Positions 54,411 through 63,353 of a stretch of DNA of 64,000 nucleotides are shown here, in pieces; the stretch's first letter is position 1, and every line of letters starts with the position of its first letter. Location: contig CANMDE010000001.1 of NCBI GenBank assembly GCA_947496535.1, positions 434,001-498,000 on the forward strand. The letters are read 5' to 3'. The notes under the pieces were generated by a model that saw only the letters and a program-made list of their open reading frames with translations, ran no database searches and was not told where the DNA came from. This stretch comes from an uncultured Paracoccaceae bacterium. GTDB lineage: Bacteria > Pseudomonadota > Alphaproteobacteria > Rhodobacterales > Rhodobacteraceae. Both the position numbers and the translations under genes were made by a program.

Positions 54411-54540
54411 AAAAAAGAAAAGCCCGGACACAAGGTCCGGGCCAGTTCAACAGGGAGGTTGGTGATTTGATCCCATCACCAGGGAATTCCTTTGAACCTC
54501 GGCGATCTGGTTAAGAGACGACCCAAACCGCCGAGGTCTT
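54411..54540 (-). ncRNA. Tandem sRNA-like element, copy B (SorX-like by position)
   Basis: Reading the minus strand, stem 1 (54536-54497) is CCTCGGCG paired with CGCCGAGG, and its loop contains GTCTC. Stem 2 (54481-54460) is TGGTGAT/ATCACCA. A single-stranded ACCTCCCTGTTGAACTG linker follows, then a terminator stem GCCCGGAC/GTCCGGGC ending in a T-rich run (54421-54411). The 49 bases from stem 2 to the T-run are identical to copy A. The 5' stem differs from copy A by compensatory changes, so structure is kept. It probably has its own promoter in 54541-54636 or is processed from a longer transcript. Confidence 0.8.
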
Positions 54541-54636
54541 TGATATGAATCAGCTTTTAGGAGTTTGATCGGGCGAGAAAAAGGCAGAGTCGGGACAGTT
54601 TTGGTCCAATTTATGGGTTTGGGCGGGATGCCGCCG

Positions 54637-54762
54637 AAAAAAAAGCCCGGACACAAGGTCCGGGCCAGTTCAACAGGGAGGTTGGTGATATAACCCCATC
54701 ACCAAAGGGATCTCTGTAGGCCCCGGCGGGTGGTTTGGAGACTGCGCCACACCACCGGGTAA
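54637..54762 (-). ncRNA. Tandem sRNA-like element, copy A, 3' UTR of the response regulator
   Basis: It begins a few bases after the response-regulator stop. Stem 1 (54759-54721) is CCCGGTGG paired with CCGCCGGG, extended by GTGG/CCAC, with GTCTC in the loop. Stem 2 (54704-54683) is TGGTGAT/ATCACCA. The ACCTCCC linker follows, then the terminator GCCCGGAC/GTCCGGGC with T8 (54644-54637). In Rhodobacter sphaeroides the sRNA SorX is cut from the 3' UTR of an OmpR-type gene (RSP_0847, from memory). Gene context and layout match that, but direct homology was not tested. Confidence 0.82.
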
Positions 54763-54765
54763 TGC

Positions 54766-55452
54766 CTATGCAACCAGTCTATAGCCCCCGGATTCGGTCA
54801 CAAGAAGGCGCGCATTTGACGGATCTGGTTCAATTTTTTGACGAAGACGGTAAATATGTGTCTCCAGCGTGTGGGTGGTCACACCTGCGTTGTATCCCCA
54901 AACCTCGTGCAGGAGCACGTCGCGGGCGACCACACCTTCGGTCGCGCGATAAAGGAATTTCAGGATATTGGTTTCCTTTTCGGTCAGTCGAACTTTCTTG
55001 TCGTCTTCGGTGACAAGCATTTTCTGGGCGGGTTTGAACGTATATGGCCCAAGCTGAAACACGGCGTCTTCCGACTGCTCGTGCGTCCGCAATTGGCTGC
55101 GGATACGAGCCAGAAGAACCGGGAATTTGAATGGTTTGCTGACATAGTCATTCGCACCGGCATCAAGGCCCAGAATGGTGTCTGAGTCGCTGTCTTGTGC
55201 CGTCAGCATCAAAATCGGACATTTCACGCCCTGTTTGCGCATCAGGCGACACAATTCGCGACCGTCAGTGTCAGGCAGACCGACATCAAGGATCATCAGG
55301 TCATACAACCCTTCCTTGGCCTTGGTCATGGCGCTGGCACCATCATCGGCTTCGAAGACGTCAAAATCTTCTGTCATCAGCAGTTGCTCACCCAGCGCTT
55401 CGCGCAGATCATCATCGTCATCGACGAGTAAAATGCGTTTGAGTTGTCTCAT
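54766..55452 (-). CDS. OmpR-family response regulator
   Basis: 228 residues. The receiver domain has the acidic cluster VDDDDD, phospho-Asp in MILDVGLPD, Thr in LMLTAQD and Lys in SKPFKF. The C-terminal winged helix follows (RLTEKETNILKFLYR, TLETHIYRLRQKI). It binds DNA when phosphorylated. AAGGAGACGGTC precedes ATG 55452; the long frame upstream to 55743 is not coding-like. No histidine kinase is adjacent (orphan regulator). The tandem sRNA-like elements follow its stop directly. Confidence 0.93.
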   Translation of the reverse strand: MRQLKRILLVDDDDDLREALGEQLLMTEDFDVFEADDGASAMTKAKEGLYDLMILDVGLPDTDGRELCRLMRKQGVKCPILMLTAQDSDSDTILGLDAGANDYVSKPFKFPVLLARIRSQLRTHEQSEDAVFQLGPYTFKPAQKMLVTEDDKKVRLTEKETNILKFLYRATEGVVARDVLLHEVWGYNAGVTTHTLETHIYRLRQKIEPDPSNARLLVTESGGYRLVA

Positions 55453-55608
55453 GACCGTCTCCTTCGTTACGCTATTAAATTTGTGTCTTTGATACGTGCG
55501 GGACAAGAACCCCCGCCGAAGTTTCACACGGACGTGTGATTTGGCGTGCAAATGTTTCAATTCGTGACAGAAACCGCTATCGATACGCGCAAAGACAGGC
55601 GGGTTTGC

Positions 55609-56685
55609 ATGGGATTTTCCCCCGATATTACAGAAAGGCTGGCCCGCGCCCGGGCAGATCTGCGCATGGGCGTGCCCGTTGTGCTGAATGGCGGCGCTGT
55701 GGTTCTGGCCGCCGAGACCCTTGATGCGGACCGGCTGGCACATCTTCGTACCTTGGACGGTGATCCGGTTCTGACCGTCACGAGCTGGCGGGCGCAGACG
55801 CTCAAGGCTGCCGCATATGACGGTGATCTTGCGAGAATCGCTTTGCCGCCCGGCGCCTCATTGGCATGGGTGCAGGCGGTGGCTGATCCCGCCGATGATT
55901 TGCTGACCCCAATGAAAGGCCCGCTGCGCAGCTTGCGGGATGGTCCTGCAGATTTGCATCGTGCTGCAATCGCCTTGACCAAAGCGGCGAGGTTGCTGCC
56001 TGCAGCGCTGGTATTGCCTGTAAGCGATCCCGCAGGATTTGCGGCAACGCATAATCTGACGCTGATACCGGAAAAAGCGGCGGTTGATACCGACCTTAGC
56101 CCGCTTCACCCGATTGTCAGCGCCCGTCTTCCGCTTGAGGTCTCCGAGGCGGGCCGTCTGCACATATTCCGCCCCGATGACGGGGCCGAGGAGCATTATG
56201 CGATTGAAATAGGACAACCCGACAGGGCGAAGCCGGTGCTGTCGCGTCTGCATTCGGCGTGCTTTACGGGTGATCTGCTGGGCTCGCTGAAATGCGATTG
56301 CGGTCCGCAGCTGCGCGGCGCGCTGGCGCAGATGGGCGATGCCGGCGCGGGTGTGCTGCTTTATCTTAATCAGGAGGGGCGGGGTATTGGCCTTGCCAAC
56401 AAGATGCGTGCCTATTCCTTGCAGGATCAGGGTTTTGACACGGTTGAGGCGAACCACCGGCTTGGGTTCGAGGATGACGAGAGAGATTTTCGAATTGGGG
56501 CCGAGATATTGAAGCGGATGGGGTTCAGTGCTGTGCGGCTGTTGACCAACAATCCTGCAAAGGTCGCCCGGATGGAAAGCTGTGGGATAGACGTGACCGA
56601 GCGTGTGCCGTTGAAGGTCGGTGAGAACCGCCATAACGCGGCTTATCTGGCGACCAAGGCCGCGAAGTCCGGACATTTGTTGTGA
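55609..56685 (+). CDS. ribA: GTP cyclohydrolase II (riboflavin synthesis) with N-terminal extension
   Basis: 358 residues. The C-terminal ~190 residues are RibA: zinc ligands in HSACFTGDLLGSLKCDCG, then EGRGIGLANKMRAYSLQD and LTNNPAKV. It opens GTP to the first riboflavin precursor, releasing formate and pyrophosphate. The N-terminal ~165 residues are not the usual RibB motif set and look like a degenerate domain common in alphaproteobacterial RibA, which is an impression. Start 55609 is chosen; the frame is open from 55546. Confidence 0.92.
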   Translation: MGFSPDITERLARARADLRMGVPVVLNGGAVVLAAETLDADRLAHLRTLDGDPVLTVTSWRAQTLKAAAYDGDLARIALPPGASLAWVQAVADPADDLLTPMKGPLRSLRDGPADLHRAAIALTKAARLLPAALVLPVSDPAGFAATHNLTLIPEKAAVDTDLSPLHPIVSARLPLEVSEAGRLHIFRPDDGAEEHYAIEIGQPDRAKPVLSRLHSACFTGDLLGSLKCDCGPQLRGALAQMGDAGAGVLLYLNQEGRGIGLANKMRAYSLQDQGFDTVEANHRLGFEDDERDFRIGAEILKRMGFSAVRLLTNNPAKVARMESCGIDVTERVPLKVGENRHNAAYLATKAAKSGHLL

Positions 56686-56695
56686 GCAAGGGACG

Positions 56696-56726
56696 CTCCG
56701 CGGGGAGTTTTTGGGCCAAGATGAAG
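56696..56726 (+). repeat. Recurrent hairpin/T-run/CCAAGATGAAG element (copy 2)
   Basis: CTCC-GCGG-GGAG is followed by TTTTTGGGCCAAGATGAAG, ten bases after the ribA stop and just before the L,D-transpeptidase gene. It is built like the element at 36293-36324 on the other strand. It resembles a terminator with a conserved extension. Confidence 0.7.
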
Positions 56727-56737
56727 GGGGAGCGTTG

Positions 56738-57232
56738 GTGAAGCCAACTGACCTTGTTCTGACACCTACGCATCTGAGGTTTTGTGGTCGTCGATTTCCC
56801 CGCCGCGTCGGGCGGGGTGGTTTGACGGATAGGAAGGCCGAGGGGGATGGCGCAACACCGCGTGGGGTGCATCGCATCGTCGGGATGCTTTATCGACCCG
56901 ACAGAATGGCACGTCCGGCGGATTGGGCGCTCCCGATTGGGCCGCGTGATCTGTGGTCGGATGATGTGCACGACCCGAACTACAACATGATGGTTCGTGC
57001 CTCGCACCGGTTCAGCCATGAAAACCTGCGGCGTGCGGACCCGATGTATGATCTGATTATTCTGACCGACTGGAACTGGCCCTATGCCGTGAAGGGGCGC
57101 GGATCAGCCATTTTTATTCATCAATGGCGCGGGCCGGGGCGGCCGACGGCGGGGTGTGTCGCCTTTCGGCGGGACCATTTGCGCTGGATTGCCCGACATA
57201 TTCGCTACCAGACCCGACTTGTTATCGCATAA
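56738..57232 (+). CDS. YkuD-type L,D-transpeptidase family protein
   Basis: 164 residues. The catalytic segment IFIHQWRGPGRPTAGCVAF keeps the His and the Cys nucleophile of the L,D-transpeptidase fold (usually HxxxxxxSxGC; Thr here). DPNYNMMVRAS precedes it. The family makes 3-3 peptidoglycan crosslinks or attaches lipoprotein to the wall. There is no signal peptide, and the protein is the short single-domain form, so the location is uncertain. GTG 56738 has AGGGGGAG upstream. Confidence 0.85.
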   Translation: MKPTDLVLTPTHLRFCGRRFPRRVGRGGLTDRKAEGDGATPRGVHRIVGMLYRPDRMARPADWALPIGPRDLWSDDVHDPNYNMMVRASHRFSHENLRRADPMYDLIILTDWNWPYAVKGRGSAIFIHQWRGPGRPTAGCVAFRRDHLRWIARHIRYQTRLVIA

Positions 57233-57279
57233 CCATCAGGCGTATTTCAGTGTAGGCCTCACTCAACTGAGGTAAGACC

Positions 57280-57783
57280 ATGAAACACCAAGGCACGTTT
57301 ATGACCCCTGACGAAATCGCCCGACTTCCCTATCGCCCTTGCGTGGGCATCATGCTGGCCAACCCGCGCGGCCATGTCTTTGTCGGTCAGCGCAAGGATC
57401 GCGACACCGATGCGTGGCAGATGCCGCAAGGTGGTGTCGATCCAGGTGAAAACACACGGGACGCTGCATTGCGTGAGTTGGAAGAAGAAACCGGGGTTAC
57501 TGCCAATCTGGTCAGCGTAGATGCGGAAAGTGCCGGGTTGATCCCCTATGATCTGCCGCATGAGCTAGTGCCGCATTTGTGGAAGGGCCGCTATCGCGGG
57601 CAGGAACAGAAATGGTATCTGCTACGCTTTCACGGGACGGATGCGGATGTGAACATACAGACCAAGCATCCTGAATTTTCGGCCTGGAAATGGCTCCCCG
57701 CTGATCAGTTGATCGACAGCATCGTGCCGTTCAAGCGTGCCGTTTATGAGCAGGTTCTGGCGGAGTTTGCCCAGAAGCTGTGA
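57280..57783 (+). CDS. rppH: RNA pyrophosphohydrolase
   Basis: 167 residues. The Nudix box [22 protein letters not shown] matches GX5EX7REUXEEXGU. The N-terminal [23 protein letters not shown] and WQMPQGG are typical of RppH/NudH, which removes pyrophosphate from the 5' end of mRNA and so starts RNase E decay. GAGG is seven bases before ATG 57280; ATG 57301 is an alternative with better homologue alignment. Confidence 0.92.
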   Translation: MKHQGTFMTPDEIARLPYRPCVGIMLANPRGHVFVGQRKDRDTDAWQMPQGGVDPGENTRDAALRELEEETGVTANLVSVDAESAGLIPYDLPHELVPHLWKGRYRGQEQKWYLLRFHGTDADVNIQTKHPEFSAWKWLPADQLIDSIVPFKRAVYEQVLAEFAQKL

Positions 57784-57840
57784 GCATGCTTTGGCCGCCT
57801 TGCCCTGCATGACATGCTGACCTCAACCCGGAGGAAACCT

Positions 57841-58329
57841 ATGAGATATTCCACCATCGCCCTGTCACTTGCTCTGGCCGCCGTCGCCGGTCAGGCTACA
57901 GCGCTGAGCTGTATGCGTCCTGATCCGATTGCCAGCTTTCAAAACGCCGCTGAGGCCGAGGAAAGCTATTTTGTTCTTTACGGCACGCTGACATTTGACG
58001 AATCCGCTTTGCCCGAGAGTGTTGGTATGGGCAACCGGCCAGAGCCCGTGCCGATCCCGGCTGAGTTCACCGGCAAGGGTTTGTCGCAAGACGGTTTCGT
58101 GAATGATTATGCCGGTCCGATCACGTTGCAGCCCACCTGTGCGGGATCGTGGTGCGGTGGTGCCAAAAGCGGGGTTGAGGCGGTTTTCTTCGTGCAAGTC
58201 GATGACGTGCCGACTGTGGTCGCAGGTCCGTGCGGGGGGAAGATCTTTGAAAACCCGTCCCCCGCGGTGCTTGATGCCCTGACGACCTGTATGCAGGGCG
58301 GTGAATGCTCAGCGCAGGCGCTCCAATAG
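57841..58329 (+). CDS. Exported Cys-rich protein, unknown function
   Basis: 162 residues. Signal peptide MRYSTIALSLALAAVAGQATA, with mature protein from LSCMRPDP. Several Cys residues (SCMRP, PTCAGSWCGG, VAGPCGG, TTCMQGGECS) would form disulfides in the periplasm. No domain recognised. GGAGGAAACCT precedes ATG 57841. The last 21 bases overlap the end of the convergent transglycosylase gene. Confidence 0.75.
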   Translation: MRYSTIALSLALAAVAGQATALSCMRPDPIASFQNAAEAEESYFVLYGTLTFDESALPESVGMGNRPEPVPIPAEFTGKGLSQDGFVNDYAGPITLQPTCAGSWCGGAKSGVEAVFFVQVDDVPTVVAGPCGGKIFENPSPAVLDALTTCMQGGECSAQALQ

Positions 58330-59502
58330 CGATAGTGAGGCGTAGCCATCGGCTGGGAGGCCGACACTGCGCTGGTAGGCTTTGATTGCTGCTTCGCTAT
58401 TTGGCCCGATCCGTCCGTCGATCCCGCCGGTCGAGAACCCGGCGTTGGTCAGCCTTTGTTGAAGCTCCACACGCTCCGCCCGCAAAAGACCGCGTTCCTG
58501 CATGGGCCATGCCGCCTGAAGCGGGTCCATACCGCGAATGCGGTCGCCCAGATGACCGACGCCGATGATATAGGCCTGCGCGTTGTTATAGCGTGAGATC
58601 ACATCATAGTTGCGGAACACAAGGAAAGCCGGGCCACCTGCGCCGGTGGGTGTGATCAGCGATGCTTCACCATAGTTCGGGACCACGCTACCATCGACGC
58701 CGACAACGCCCTGCCGTCCCCATTGGTCGGGCGTTCTGCGCACGGCGCGGGCGGTTTGGGCATAGTCGAACCCTTGCGGTAGTCGAACCTCGACCCCCCA
58801 AGGCTGACCACGGTTCCAGCCAAAGCGGCTGAGATAGGCGGCGGTCGAGGCGAGTGCGTCGGTCGGATCATCCGCCCAGATATCGCGGCGACCGTCGCCC
58901 GTGAAATCGACCGCGTAGGCTTCATAGGAGGTCGGGATAAACTGCGTGTGCCCCATAGCCCCGGCCCACGATCCGGTGATGTTCTGCGGGGCCACATCGC
59001 CACGCTGCAGGATGCCCAGGGCAGCAATCAACTGTTGTTCAAAAAAGCTGCCGCGCCGACCGTCATAGGCCAGTGTGGCGAGGGTCGAGATCAGGGGCGT
59101 ATCACCGCGACGTGCGCCGTAGTTGCTTTCCATCCCCCAAACAGCCGTGACCACATGGGCATCGACGCTGTAGGTCTGCTCAATCCGGCCAAGGGTATCG
59201 GCATATTCCTGCAGCTTGGACCGGCCATTGCTGACCCGGTCGTTTGAGGCTGCGGTGGCCATGTATTCGCCCAGCGGCTTGACGAATTCCGCCTGATTGC
59301 GGTCGCGGTCGATGCTGTCCTGCAAATACTGCGCATTGGCAAATGCCGCATCAAAGGTGCCCGACGAAATGCCAGCGGCCAGCGCCCGGCTGCGAAAACC
59401 AGCGATCCAGTTGGGAAACCCGGCTGCATTGGCCTGAGCCATGCCAGCGGCGGACGCTGCGATCAGCCCGACGGCTGTTGTCATAAACTGCCTGCGAAAC
59501 AT
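58309..59502 (-). CDS. Lytic murein transglycosylase with peptidoglycan-binding domain
   Basis: 397 residues. A signal peptide (about 1-25, MAQANA) is followed by an SLT_2/MltB-like domain with catalytic Glu in AVWGMESNYG, GSWAGAMGHTQFIPTSY and AYLSRFGWNRGQPWG. A C-terminal PG_binding_1 domain follows (GFSTGGIDGRIGPNSEAAIKAYQ). It cleaves glycan strands to 1,6-anhydromuropeptides in the periplasm. GGAGGT precedes ATG 59502; the frame upstream to 59580 is discounted. Confidence 0.92.
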   Translation of the reverse strand: MFRRQFMTTAVGLIAASAAGMAQANAAGFPNWIAGFRSRALAAGISSGTFDAAFANAQYLQDSIDRDRNQAEFVKPLGEYMATAASNDRVSNGRSKLQEYADTLGRIEQTYSVDAHVVTAVWGMESNYGARRGDTPLISTLATLAYDGRRGSFFEQQLIAALGILQRGDVAPQNITGSWAGAMGHTQFIPTSYEAYAVDFTGDGRRDIWADDPTDALASTAAYLSRFGWNRGQPWGVEVRLPQGFDYAQTARAVRRTPDQWGRQGVVGVDGSVVPNYGEASLITPTGAGGPAFLVFRNYDVISRYNNAQAYIIGVGHLGDRIRGMDPLQAAWPMQERGLLRAERVELQQRLTNAGFSTGGIDGRIGPNSEAAIKAYQRSVGLPADGYASLSLLERLR

Positions 59503-59563
59503 GGTTTGTACCTCCATTTGCTTCTGCCTGATGTAGTTTAGCGTAAAGCGGTGGCGATCAAAA

Positions 59564-60298
59564 TCATCTTTGCGCGTCACCGGCGTTTCTTGCCATCATG
59601 ACAGAGGGTTTCGCCCATGTGGCCGAAAGACCCTTGATCGCCTCGCGCAGCATCGGCACCCGTCTGGGGCGAAAGCTGTCTTTGGTGATCACCAGTTCCT
59701 GCATCCGATCCAGCCTGAAATGGCGGAAATCCTGGCGCAGGTGACACCAGCCCAGAAGGCAGTGAGTTTCCTGAAGGAAAACGATGCCCAGCGGGTCAAC
59801 ACGGCGGGTGGTCGCGATATCATTGGCATCAATATAGGCGATTTCTATGGTCTGTTCGTCCCAGGTCGCTTGCCGCAACCGGCGCACGTCAATGCTGGGT
59901 TGGGCGGGGCGCATCATCCGATCCGCGCTCAGGACTGCGTGTTTCAGCCGATGGGCCTGTGCAGCAGGTAGGCGGGCCTGCAGTTTAGCTAGCGCATTCT
60001 TGGCCGCACGCGCAAGATCATCATCCGCGATGGCCTGCACGTCGCGTAGCCCTAAAACCAGTGCTTCGATTTCTTCGTCGTCAAACATCAGTGGTGGGAC
60101 GGATGCATCTTCGGTCAGGGCATAACCATAGCCTGCCGTTCCGTCGATAATCGCGCCAAGGCCACGCAAGGCCTCAATATCCCGATAGAGCGTGCGCAAT
60201 GATACGCCCGTGTCGGCAGCCAATGTGGCCGCTGTCACTGGTGGGGGGTGGCTGCGGAGCGGTTGCATCAGCTGAAACAGGCGGGCGGTGCGCGACAT
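59564..60298 (-). CDS. WYL-domain HTH regulator (YafY family)
   Basis: 244 residues. The N-terminal HTH_11 (LFQLMQPLRSHPPPVTAATLAADTGVSLRTLYRDIEALR) is followed by a WYL-type ligand-sensing domain around LLGWCHLRQDFRHFRLDRM. Such regulators respond to small ligands or nucleic acid damage. It lies between a transglycosylase and an alpha/beta hydrolase on the same strand. Confidence 0.9.
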   Translation of the reverse strand: MSRTARLFQLMQPLRSHPPPVTAATLAADTGVSLRTLYRDIEALRGLGAIIDGTAGYGYALTEDASVPPLMFDDEEIEALVLGLRDVQAIADDDLARAAKNALAKLQARLPAAQAHRLKHAVLSADRMMRPAQPSIDVRRLRQATWDEQTIEIAYIDANDIATTRRVDPLGIVFLQETHCLLGWCHLRQDFRHFRLDRMQELVITKDSFRPRRVPMLREAIKGLSATWAKPSVMMARNAGDAQR

Positions 60299-60351
60299 GG
60301 GGGCAGGCTGACATATCCTGCCAAAAATTGACAGTTATGTGCGCCCTTCTT

Positions 60352-62019
60352 TTACATCTGACAGCCCAGCCCCCAATCCCCGCCGCAAATGGCTTTGAGC
60401 CGGGCAATGTCCTCATCGCTCCACCCCGCGACACCGGTGACAGCCAGCCAGGCATCGATATAGTCATCGGCTTCGTAGTTATGTCCGAAACCCATCGGGA
60501 CCGAGGTTGCAAAGGCCATATCCAAGGCCAATTGGAGTTGCGTCACGAAGGGTGTGAAAGTGAGCCGAGGGTAGACATCTGGTGCTGCCGGTTCTTCCAT
60601 CCAGATAGGCGTGCGAAAGGCGGACTCTGCCTCAAAAAAGACGATGGGGTCAGAAGCGTATTGCAAAAAAACGATCCGCATATCGCCCCATGACGCGCTT
60701 TGGTCAGCCAACCCGCCATACTGGCTGGCGTAGCGGATCAGGTTGCCATCATCGATGGTGGGCCGAACATAGGAACTATCGGGGTTCCGGTTTGCATTGA
60801 TCTGCTTCCAAAGAGCCGACGGGAAGGGAGGCCCGGCCCAGAGCGCGCCGTCAATTGGGTCATTCAGAATGCGAAAGATGTTGACCGCATGCATCGATGA
60901 CCATGCCCCAAGGCTTAGCCCGTGGATGTAGAGGCGCGGACGATCAGCCGAGGGGAGGGATTTCCAGTGGTCATATACGGCGCGCACAGTCGCTTCTGCC
61001 TGATCAAGCCCGGCCTCGGTTTCGAAGATCAGAGCTATTGGGCTTTGAAGATGGGAGTATTGTACCGCAACTGTCGCCACGTCGCCGTCCAGCAGGTGTT
61101 CGACCACATCGTGACTGCCTGCGTCCAGCCAGCCGGTTCCGGTGGGGCTTGCAATGATCAACACCTCCCGATCGAAAGCGTTCACTCGCAATAGCTCTTG
61201 CAGAGCGATAGCGGCGCGCCTTTCCGGGTCATCATCCTGCGCACGACCAACATAAACCCGCAAAGGGTCCAAGGCGTCGCGTCCAGTAAAGGCTGATATG
61301 GCCTCTGCATCAGGTCCCGATCGTACAAAATCTCGCCCCGGCTTTCCCATGCTTTGCCAATCAACAAGGCTTTCGGCCGATCCGACACGCCAGTCCTCTG
61401 TTGGTGCTTCTGCTTCCGGCTCTGCAAGGTTCTGGGCGGTTTCGTAGATGTCATCAACGACCTCAAAAAGGGGTCCGATGATGCCGCGATTGAGGATAAA
61501 AAGCACAAGCATAACAACAGCAATTACTGCAACGATGTTCGCAGTCCGCTCTGCGATCAGGCGATAAAGTCGGGTCCTCAGACGATCAAAAATCCATTGA
61601 ACTGCATAACCAATCGTCACCGTGATGGTAAAAACACCCATGGCGACGCCTAGCAAGGCAAGCGTGTGCACATCTTCGGTCGGTGCCATGTCCAGCCGGA
61701 CCCGAATACCGTCCTGCCATTCTTCGTTCTTGAGCAAGGCCGTGATGACCCCCGCTCCAACCAGAGCTGCAAGGACCAGTTGCACCCTGACTGCCCTGGC
61801 ACCGTAAACGCGCGGCAATCCGGCTGCCGCCCAGAGAGTGCGGCAGAACTGCCCGATCATGAATCCCAGTCCCATCACCGCTCCACCAAGAACGCCTTGG
61901 ATCAGCCAGCCTCGCGGGATCAATGAGGGCGTTAAAGACGCCGCAAAGAAAGTGAGCCCCAGCAATAGCGGGATTAGCGCAAGGCCAAGAAAGCTGGGAG
62001 GACGGGTTTTGATCAGCAT
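60352..62019 (-). CDS. Alpha/beta-hydrolase family membrane protein
   Basis: 555 residues. The N-terminal part has five or six helices (about residues 10-190). The C-terminal soluble alpha/beta-hydrolase domain (PF10081-like) has the nucleophile elbow HGLSLGAWSS, preceded by REVLIIASPTGTGW. The family is found in actinobacteria and alphaproteobacteria and is thought to act on envelope lipids, though the substrate is unknown. GGGAG six bases before ATG 62019 decides the start. Confidence 0.87.
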   Translation of the reverse strand: MLIKTRPPSFLGLALIPLLLGLTFFAASLTPSLIPRGWLIQGVLGGAVMGLGFMIGQFCRTLWAAAGLPRVYGARAVRVQLVLAALVGAGVITALLKNEEWQDGIRVRLDMAPTEDVHTLALLGVAMGVFTITVTIGYAVQWIFDRLRTRLYRLIAERTANIVAVIAVVMLVLFILNRGIIGPLFEVVDDIYETAQNLAEPEAEAPTEDWRVGSAESLVDWQSMGKPGRDFVRSGPDAEAISAFTGRDALDPLRVYVGRAQDDDPERRAAIALQELLRVNAFDREVLIIASPTGTGWLDAGSHDVVEHLLDGDVATVAVQYSHLQSPIALIFETEAGLDQAEATVRAVYDHWKSLPSADRPRLYIHGLSLGAWSSMHAVNIFRILNDPIDGALWAGPPFPSALWKQINANRNPDSSYVRPTIDDGNLIRYASQYGGLADQSASWGDMRIVFLQYASDPIVFFEAESAFRTPIWMEEPAAPDVYPRLTFTPFVTQLQLALDMAFATSVPMGFGHNYEADDYIDAWLAVTGVAGWSDEDIARLKAICGGDWGLGCQM

Positions 62020-62147
62020 GATAGAACTCCCGTTTGAAAACCGAATGGGCACTCGAACCGGGCCACGCACCTTGGTCGGCACGCTCACACCTCCTGACAA
62101 AAACTGGCAGGAGCATACTGCATAAGCGTCTGCAAAGGAGACACTTC

Positions 62148-62846
62148 ATGACCACCCTTATCACTTATCGGGCCGGGTTTGGCCAACCCAGCTTTAGCCC
62201 CTTCTGTGTGAAGGCCATGTGGCTGTTATCTGCCGCTTCGGTTGAATGGCAGCGCGAGGAAAGTAACGATCCCCGTAAGATGCCGTATGCCAAATTGCCA
62301 GCCATTCGGGTGGAAGGCCAGATCATTGGGGATAGTCAGAATATTCAAAGCTATCTTGAAGGGCAGGGTGCGGATTTCTGGGGTGGCGTTTCGGAACGCG
62401 ACCGCGCAGCGGGCCATGCCTTCATACGCATGGCGGAAGAGCATCTGTACTTTCACTTGCTCTTGGATCGTTGGGGGAGTGATGAGGTCTGGCCCATCAT
62501 CCGCGAGAATTACTTCGCTGAAATACCCACGCTTCTGCGGCGTCCCATCACGGGTATGATCCGTCGCGCGACCTTGCGTGGGATGGTGTCGCAAGGGCTG
62601 GGCCGGTTCAATGCAGAGGAACGCCTGGCCCGAGTGGAGCCGGATTTGCAAGCAATAGCCGTTCAGTTGGGTGACAAACCATTTTTGATGGGGAACCAGA
62701 TCAGCTTGCCAGATTACTCTATGGCGGCAATGCTGGGGGCGGTGATGGCGACGCCGTTACCGACGGGGTTAAGCCAAAGGGTGGCAGGTGATGTGGTGCT
62801 GGCTGAGTATGCGACACGGGTTGCGGAAAGGATGACAGCGGGATGA
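62148..62846 (+). CDS. Glutathione S-transferase-like protein (FAXC/metaxin type)
   Basis: 232 residues. The thioredoxin-like N-terminal half is marked by SFSPFCVKAMWLLSAASV and PYAKLPAIRVEGQIIGDSQNI (cis-Pro and Ser of the GSH site). The C-terminal helical half has LPDYSMAAMLGAVMA. It is closest to the failed-axon-connections/metaxin-like GST branch. AAAGGAGACACTTC precedes ATG 62148. The stop overlaps the next gene by ATGA. Confidence 0.87.
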   Translation: MTTLITYRAGFGQPSFSPFCVKAMWLLSAASVEWQREESNDPRKMPYAKLPAIRVEGQIIGDSQNIQSYLEGQGADFWGGVSERDRAAGHAFIRMAEEHLYFHLLLDRWGSDEVWPIIRENYFAEIPTLLRRPITGMIRRATLRGMVSQGLGRFNAEERLARVEPDLQAIAVQLGDKPFLMGNQISLPDYSMAAMLGAVMATPLPTGLSQRVAGDVVLAEYATRVAERMTAG

Positions 62847-63244
62847 AGCGTCCGTTTCAGAGTGACGCCGTAGAGGCGGCTTTTGCGGCGTTGCCTGACG
62901 ACAGCCGTGAAATCGCGATGATATTGCGCGATCTTATCTTCGATGTGGCTGATGACACGCCCGAGGCCGGACAGATTGAAGAGGCGTTGCGCTGGGGGCA
63001 GCCCTCATATCTGACGCCAGAGACGAAATCGGGGACAACTTTGCGACTTGGGCAGAGCAAGAATACGGAAGGTTGTGCGCTGTTCACGCATTGCCAGTCG
63101 AGTGTTATGCGCGATCATGCCGCCATGTTCCCCGGTATGGACCGCATTGAGGGGAACCGCGCGATCGTTTTTGCAACCGCCGACGACATTGAGCCGATGC
63201 GCCTTCGGCTTCTTGTGCGTCATGCGCTGACCTATCACTTGTGA
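62843..63244 (+). CDS. DUF1801 domain protein (second)
   Basis: 133 residues of the YdhG/DUF1801 fold: AGQIEEALRWGQPSYLTPETK, GTTLRLGQSK and GCALFTHCQSSVM. Starts with an ATGA overlap on the GST gene, so it is probably cotranscribed. It shares only distant resemblance with the copy at 12332-12760. Function unknown. Confidence 0.82.
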   Translation: MKRPFQSDAVEAAFAALPDDSREIAMILRDLIFDVADDTPEAGQIEEALRWGQPSYLTPETKSGTTLRLGQSKNTEGCALFTHCQSSVMRDHAAMFPGMDRIEGNRAIVFATADDIEPMRLRLLVRHALTYHL

Positions 63245-63353
63245 GCGCCAAACTGTTCTGCTGTGCACCTAGGTTCGATGGGTAACAGCCGCCTTGGCAA
63301 TTGCGGCTGGGTAAGGTCATAGTGGTCTGGTCAGTGGATAAGGAACCTTTCCA

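Noticed and set aside
54411..54762. Reading the duplicated hairpins as simple terminators of the cupin gene on the plus strand
   Set aside because: The T-runs follow the stems only on the minus strand, and the conservation extends well beyond the terminator stem.
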